Program-made: the position numbers and the translations under genes
DNA from: Salinicola acroporae
GTDB taxonomy: Bacteria; Pseudomonadota; Gammaproteobacteria; Pseudomonadales; Halomonadaceae
Assembly (NCBI RefSeq): GCF_003206615.1
Contig: NZ_PZJW01000002.1
Coordinates: forward strand, 357,803 to 421,802
Length of the DNA stretch: 64,000 nt
Direction of reading: 5' to 3'
In this document: piece after piece, positions 60,246 through 64,000 of the stretch
Numbering within the stretch: the first letter of the stretch is position 1
Layout: every line of letters starts with the position of its first letter
The notes under the pieces: model-generated
What the model was told of the DNA's origin: nothing
Seen by the model: the letters and a program-made list of their open reading frames with translations, nothing else
The model's database searches: none

Positions 60246-61525
60246 TGCTTGCCTATCTCTCCATCGGAATTCTGGCGCTGCTGCTGACCGGCATCCCGGT
60301 CGCCATCACGCTGTTCCTGCTCGCCTTCGGTATCGATCAATTCTTCTCGTTCTTCCCGCTGATGCGGGCGCTGGGCCAGAACCTGTGGTCGGCGGCGGAC
60401 TCTTTTCTGCTGATCGCGATTCCGTTGTTCGTGCTGATGGGTGAGATCATCGTCCGCGCGGGGATCGCCGAACGCGCCTATCGCGCCATGGATCACTGGC
60501 TCTCCTGGCTGCCCGGCGGCCTGCTGCATGCCAACGTGATGACCTCGATGCTGTTCTCCGCGACCTCGGGCTCCTCCGTGGCCACCGCGGCCACGATCTC
60601 CACCGTGGCGCTGCCGCAGGGCGACAAGCTCGGCTATCACCCACGGCTTTTTTGCGGCAGCATCGCCGCCGGCGGCACGCTGGGCATTCTGATTCCGCCG
60701 TCGATCAACCTGATCGTCTATGGCTTCCTCACCGAGACCTCGATCCCCAAGCTGTTCGTGGCCGGGCTGCTGCCGGGGCTGTTGCTGACCGGCCTGTTCA
60801 TGCTGACGGCGATCCTGTTCTGCGCTTTCAAGCCATCGCTGGGTGGGCCACGCAGTCGCTCGAGCTGGCCGGAGCGGTTGCGCCATCTGAAGTTCCTGCT
60901 GCCGCTGCTGATCCTGTTCGTCGCCATCGTCGGCTCGATCTACACCGGCTGGGCCACGCCCACCGAAGCCGCCGCCATCGGCGTGGTGGTCGCGCTGATG
61001 CTCGCGGCGTTCAATCGGCGACTGGACTGGCGCATGCTGACCGAAGCGCTCGACAATACCGTGCGCACCACCTCGATGATCCTGTTCATCATGCTGGCAG
61101 CCTCGTTTCTCAACTTCGCGCTCGCCTCGGCCGGTCTCTCCAACCAACTGACGCAACTGCTGACGCAACTGGACCTGTCGCCGATGGCACTGCTGCTCTG
61201 CGTGCTGGCGCTGCTGGTGGTTCTCGGTTTCTTCATCGAGACGCTATCGATGATGGTGATCACGCTGCCGATCATCGCGCCCCTGCTGTTCGCCGCGGGC
61301 TTCGACAAGGTGTGGTTCGGCGTGGTGATGATCCTGTTCGTCGAGATGGCGCTGATCACTCCTCCGGTCGGCCTCAACCTCTACATCGTGCAGGCAGCCC
61401 GGCGCGGCAAGCCGTTCTCCGACGTGATCGTCGGCACGCTGCCGTTCATCGCCGCCATGGTGGTGATGGCCGTGCTGCTGATTCTGTTCCCCGGCATCGC
61501 CCTATGGCTGCCGAACTCGCTCTGA
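60245..61525 (+). CDS. dctM: TRAP transporter large permease DctM
   Basis: A 426-residue inner-membrane carrier with about 12 helices. SATSGSSVATAATISTVALP and GTLGILIPPSINLIVYG mark the first half; FIETLSMMVITLPIIAPLLF and LITPPVGLNLYIVQAA mark the second. Together with DctPQ it imports an organic acid using a sodium or proton gradient. Sodium coupling would suit a halophile. Confidence 0.93.
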   Translation: MLAYLSIGILALLLTGIPVAITLFLLAFGIDQFFSFFPLMRALGQNLWSAADSFLLIAIPLFVLMGEIIVRAGIAERAYRAMDHWLSWLPGGLLHANVMTSMLFSATSGSSVATAATISTVALPQGDKLGYHPRLFCGSIAAGGTLGILIPPSINLIVYGFLTETSIPKLFVAGLLPGLLLTGLFMLTAILFCAFKPSLGGPRSRSSWPERLRHLKFLLPLLILFVAIVGSIYTGWATPTEAAAIGVVVALMLAAFNRRLDWRMLTEALDNTVRTTSMILFIMLAASFLNFALASAGLSNQLTQLLTQLDLSPMALLLCVLALLVVLGFFIETLSMMVITLPIIAPLLFAAGFDKVWFGVVMILFVEMALITPPVGLNLYIVQAARRGKPFSDVIVGTLPFIAAMVVMAVLLILFPGIALWLPNSL

Positions 61526-61628
61526 TCCGCCGCGTCGTCGAGGCGCCGCGTTATCGCTACGCCGTGCCATCGATGACCCGCGGCAGCCGACGCCAATGGC
61601 CGCTCCAACGACAACTCAGGAACCGCTC

Positions 61629-62312
61629 ATGCTGACTTTCGATACCCCCGAAGACACGCTCACCGTCACACCCGAACGGCTGGCGATCGCCGGCTGGGCA
61701 GGCCGCGATCAGGCGAACGTGCAACATCATATCGACGAACTGGCCGCCATCGGCGTCAAGCCGCCCTCCAGCGTGCCGCTTTTTTATCGGGCCAGTGCGC
61801 AACTGCTGACCCAGGCTGAAAACGTCGAGATGCTCGGCGGCGACGGCTCCGGCGAAGCCGAGGTCTGCCTCGTCAGCGACAGCGCTGGCCGGCTGTGGGT
61901 GACGCTCGCCTCCGACCACACCGACCGTAAACTCGAGGCGGTCGGTGTCGCCGAATCCAAGCAGCTCTGCGCCAAGCCGGTCGCCCGACAGGCCTGGCCG
62001 CTAGCGGCCATCCGCGAGCATTGGGATGCGCTGGAACTGGCCAGCGAGATCGAAGAGAACGGCCAGGTCGTCACCTATCAGCAGGGCACGCTGGCCGAGC
62101 TGCTGGATATCGAGACGCTACTGGCCAAGCTGCCCGCCGCACTCAAGCAGGGCGAATCGCTGGCCCCCAACACGCTGCTGCTGTGCGGCACGGTGCCAGC
62201 CATCGGCGGTATCCGCCCCAGCCCGCGCTTCTCGATGACGCTCACCGACCCCGTGCTGAACCGCCGCCTGAGCCATAGCTACACCGTCATCGAGCTCGAG
62301 GTCGCGCAATGA
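61629..62312 (+). CDS. DUF2848 family protein
   Basis: A 227-residue protein of the DUF2848 family, distantly like fumarylacetoacetate hydrolases. VPLFYRASAQLLTQAENVEM and the C-terminal LLLCGTVPAIGGIRPSPRFS with TLTDPVLNRRLSHSYTV are characteristic. No activity has been firmly assigned to the family, as far as I know. It is followed by the amidase gene with a 4-bp overlap (ATGA), and in many genomes the two travel together. AGGAA precedes the ATG. Confidence 0.85.
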   Translation: MLTFDTPEDTLTVTPERLAIAGWAGRDQANVQHHIDELAAIGVKPPSSVPLFYRASAQLLTQAENVEMLGGDGSGEAEVCLVSDSAGRLWVTLASDHTDRKLEAVGVAESKQLCAKPVARQAWPLAAIREHWDALELASEIEENGQVVTYQQGTLAELLDIETLLAKLPAALKQGESLAPNTLLLCGTVPAIGGIRPSPRFSMTLTDPVLNRRLSHSYTVIELEVAQ

Positions 62313-63700
62313 GCTCGCCCGAGACGTCACAAGATGACGCACGCGCGTTCTGGGATCGCCCTGCCGGCCAACGCCGGCTGCACGACTGGCAGGCGGCCAT
62401 CGACAGCGGCGACTTCACCCCCACCCAGGCACTGGAGGCACTGATCGAGCGGGCACGGTCACGGGCCGAGGTCACCGCCACGACCTATATCGAATTCGAT
62501 GCCGACAAGCTGCGGGACCGGTTGGCGCGGGTCGATCCCACCCAACCCCTGGCGGGTGTGCCGATCAGCATCAAGGATCTGTTCGATGTCCAAGGCGAGG
62601 TGACCCAGGCCGCCTCCCGCGTGCTGGGTGACAACCCGCCAGCCAGTCGCGATGCGCCGGCGGTCCAGCGTCTGCGACGCGCCGGGGCGCTGCTGACCGG
62701 GCGCACCAACATGAGCGAGTTCGCATTCTCGGGGCTCGGCCTCAACCAACACTACGGCACGCCCCCCAATCCGTTCGATGGCGAACGCGTCACCGGCGGT
62801 TCGACCTCGGGTGGCGCCGCCTCGGTCGCCTTCGGCCTCGCCGCCGCCACGCTGGGCAGCGATACCGGCGGTTCGCTCAGGATCCCGGCGGCGTTCTGCG
62901 GTCTGACCGGCTTCAAGCCGAGCCAGGCCTGCGTGCCCGGTGAAGGGGCCTATCCGCTGGCACCGAGTCTCGACTGCGTGGGTCCGATCGCGCCCAGCGT
63001 CGCGTGCTGCGCCAGCCTCTGGTCGATTCTGGCCGAGAGGCCGCTACCGGCGCTGGATGCCACGCCGCGACCGCTGCGGTTGGCAGTGGCAGCAGGCGGC
63101 CTGCTGAGCGAACTGGACGACGCCGTGGGTGACGGCTTCGAGGCCGCGATCGCGGTACTCGAGGCCCAGGGGTGCCATATCGAGCGAGTGTCGTTCACCG
63201 CGATCGACGCGGCGCTGGCCATCAACCAGCAGGGTGGCCTGGTGGTACCGGAAGCGGCCGCGCTGCATCGCGAGCAGCTCGCCCGCGCCGAAGCCGACTA
63301 CGACCCCTTGATCGCCGAACGCCTGAAGGGCGGCCGGGACATCAGCGCCGCGGACTACCTGCAGCGCCTGTGGCCAAGAGCGGGCTGGCAGCAACGCTTT
63401 GAACAGGAGATGACCGGCTTCGATGCGGTGCTGCTGCCCACCGTCGCCACGCTGCCCCCGAGACGGGCCGCGCTCGAGAACGATGCCGCCGCCTTCCAGC
63501 GCGCCAACCGGCTGGCGCTGCGCAATACCAGCGTCTTCAACTATCTCGACGCGGCCTCGATCTCGCTGCCCTACGTCGCGACCGGCGCCGAGCTTCCCAT
63601 CGGCCTGATGCTATCGCGCCCCCAGGGCGACGATACCATGCTGTTGCAGCATGCCTGCGTGGTGGAAGCGATGCTGCAAGACACCGATCAATCCCGCTGA
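62309..63700 (+). CDS. Amidase (amidase-signature family)
   Basis: A 463-residue amide hydrolase. The Ser-cisSer-Lys triad is visible: Lys in VPISIKDLFDV (about residue 90), the cis-Ser in GGSTSGGAAS, and the nucleophile Ser in GSDTGGSLRIPAAF. The length fits AtzE/GatA-like amidases, but no GatB/C partner is present, so a small-molecule amide is the likely substrate. It sits between DUF2848 and a ureidoglycolate-lyase-like gene in the TRAP operon, suggesting removal of ammonia from an amide or ureide acid. Confidence 0.92.
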   Translation: MSSPETSQDDARAFWDRPAGQRRLHDWQAAIDSGDFTPTQALEALIERARSRAEVTATTYIEFDADKLRDRLARVDPTQPLAGVPISIKDLFDVQGEVTQAASRVLGDNPPASRDAPAVQRLRRAGALLTGRTNMSEFAFSGLGLNQHYGTPPNPFDGERVTGGSTSGGAASVAFGLAAATLGSDTGGSLRIPAAFCGLTGFKPSQACVPGEGAYPLAPSLDCVGPIAPSVACCASLWSILAERPLPALDATPRPLRLAVAAGGLLSELDDAVGDGFEAAIAVLEAQGCHIERVSFTAIDAALAINQQGGLVVPEAAALHREQLARAEADYDPLIAERLKGGRDISAADYLQRLWPRAGWQQRFEQEMTGFDAVLLPTVATLPPRRAALENDAAAFQRANRLALRNTSVFNYLDAASISLPYVATGAELPIGLMLSRPQGDDTMLLQHACVVEAMLQDTDQSR

Positions 63701-63709
63701 GGAGAGCGC

Positions 63710-64000
63710 GTGGACATCAAGACGCTACCGATCGACGCACTCTCGCCGACGTCATTCGCCCCTTATGGCGATGTGATGGGGTGGCCCGCCGATCTTGCCG
63801 AAGGCGAGCCGGGATATCGTTCTGCAGCCAGCGATTTCGTCCACCAGCTCAGCTTCGACACCGGCATCGATGGCGGTCCCGCTGAAGTGCTCTGGGTGCA
63901 CTATCGCGATAACTCATCGCGCATCGACAAGCTGGAGATGCATCGGCTGACCCATCAGGCCGTCGTGCCGATCCACGGCGGCGATCTCGTGCAGATCGTC
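63710..64000 (+). CDS. Ureidoglycolate-lyase-like protein (partial, runs off the window)
   Basis: Starts at a GTG with GGAG 5 nt upstream, 9 bp after the amidase stop, and is open for 97 codons to the window edge. The N-terminus IKTLPIDALSPTSFAPYGDV and the block KLEMHRLTHQAVVPIHGGD match the AllA ureidoglycolate lyase family, which splits ureidoglycolate into glyoxylate and urea. The cut-off prevents a check of the C-terminal half. As the last visible gene of the operon it suggests that the pathway ends in a ureido or glyoxylate-type compound. Confidence 0.8.
   Translation, partial: MDIKTLPIDALSPTSFAPYGDVMGWPADLAEGEPGYRSAASDFVHQLSFDTGIDGGPAEVLWVHYRDNSSRIDKLEMHRLTHQAVVPIHGGDLVQIV

Noticed and set aside
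1-64000. tRNA, rRNA, CRISPR repeats and prophage genes
   Set aside because: Looked for tRNA-like cloverleaf ends, rRNA stretches and regularly spaced repeats by eye; none seen.

Overview
This window looks like chromosome from a high-GC gammaproteobacterium. The gene set (mtfA, ltaE, astE, blc, ilvD, several tricarboxylate, TRAP and polar amino-acid transporters, an orphan betaine/carnitine-binding protein) best fits the Halomonadaceae (Halomonas, Salinicola or Chromohalobacter-like). That placement is inference from gene content, not from a marker gene. I see no rRNA, tRNA, CRISPR array, insertion sequence or phage gene.

Layout. 0.2-2.6 kb: a GNAT-nitrilase fusion and mtfA. 2.6-11.7 kb: an accessory patch of lower GC. 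It holds an Rrf2 / thioredoxin-reductase-like / methyltransferase operon, a TetR-NTF2-like pair, a CbiX-like chelatase gene, and a LysR-controlled flavodoxin / aldo-keto reductase / DUF1330 group. It ends in a mosaic scar made of pieces of three neighbouring genes (ltaE, cbiX and a small hypothetical gene). 11.8-15.9 kb: AraC/SDR pair, hypothetical + YciI, ltaE, and a small secreted protein. 15.9-19.5 kb: LysR, gamma-butyrobetaine dioxygenase and a CaiX/ProX-like binding protein, a probable carnitine module. 19.6-22.7 kb: LysR with a haloacetate-dehalogenase-like hydrolase and a tartrate/D-malate dehydrogenase. 22.7-28.0 kb: a lower-GC four-gene operon (PstS-like protein, porin, GGDEF-EAL receptor, FeeM-like acyltransferase), the best candidate in the window for an undescribed signalling system. 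28.4-37.7 kb: a sugar-acid catabolic locus (TctCBA transporter, enolase-superfamily enzyme, DHDPS-family lyase/aldolase, alpha-hydroxy-acid oxidase, IlvD/EDD dehydratase) with a divergent GntR regulator; both catabolic promoters carry GTCAATA/TATTGAC half-sites.

37.9-41.4 kb: hemerythrin, lipocalin Blc, an SMP-30 lactonase and AstE. 41.5-47.0 kb: a basic amino-acid ABC transporter (HisP/Q/M plus two paralogous binding proteins) with a second AstE-like deacylase. 47.0-54.2 kb: ethanolamine-type APC permease, a small membrane protein, an AbrB-family membrane protein, a PQQ-type sugar dehydrogenase, a YfcE-like phosphoesterase, a secreted hypothetical and a MetE-C-like methyltransferase. 54.5-56.2 kb: ilvD with a strong terminator. 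56.5-64.0 kb: LysR followed by a long operon (DUF1445, DctPQM TRAP transporter, DUF2848, amidase, ureidoglycolate-lyase-like protein running off the end), which looks like an uncharacterised amide/ureide-acid catabolic pathway.

Start codons were chosen from Shine-Dalgarno spacing where several were possible. Those choices are stated in the entries.
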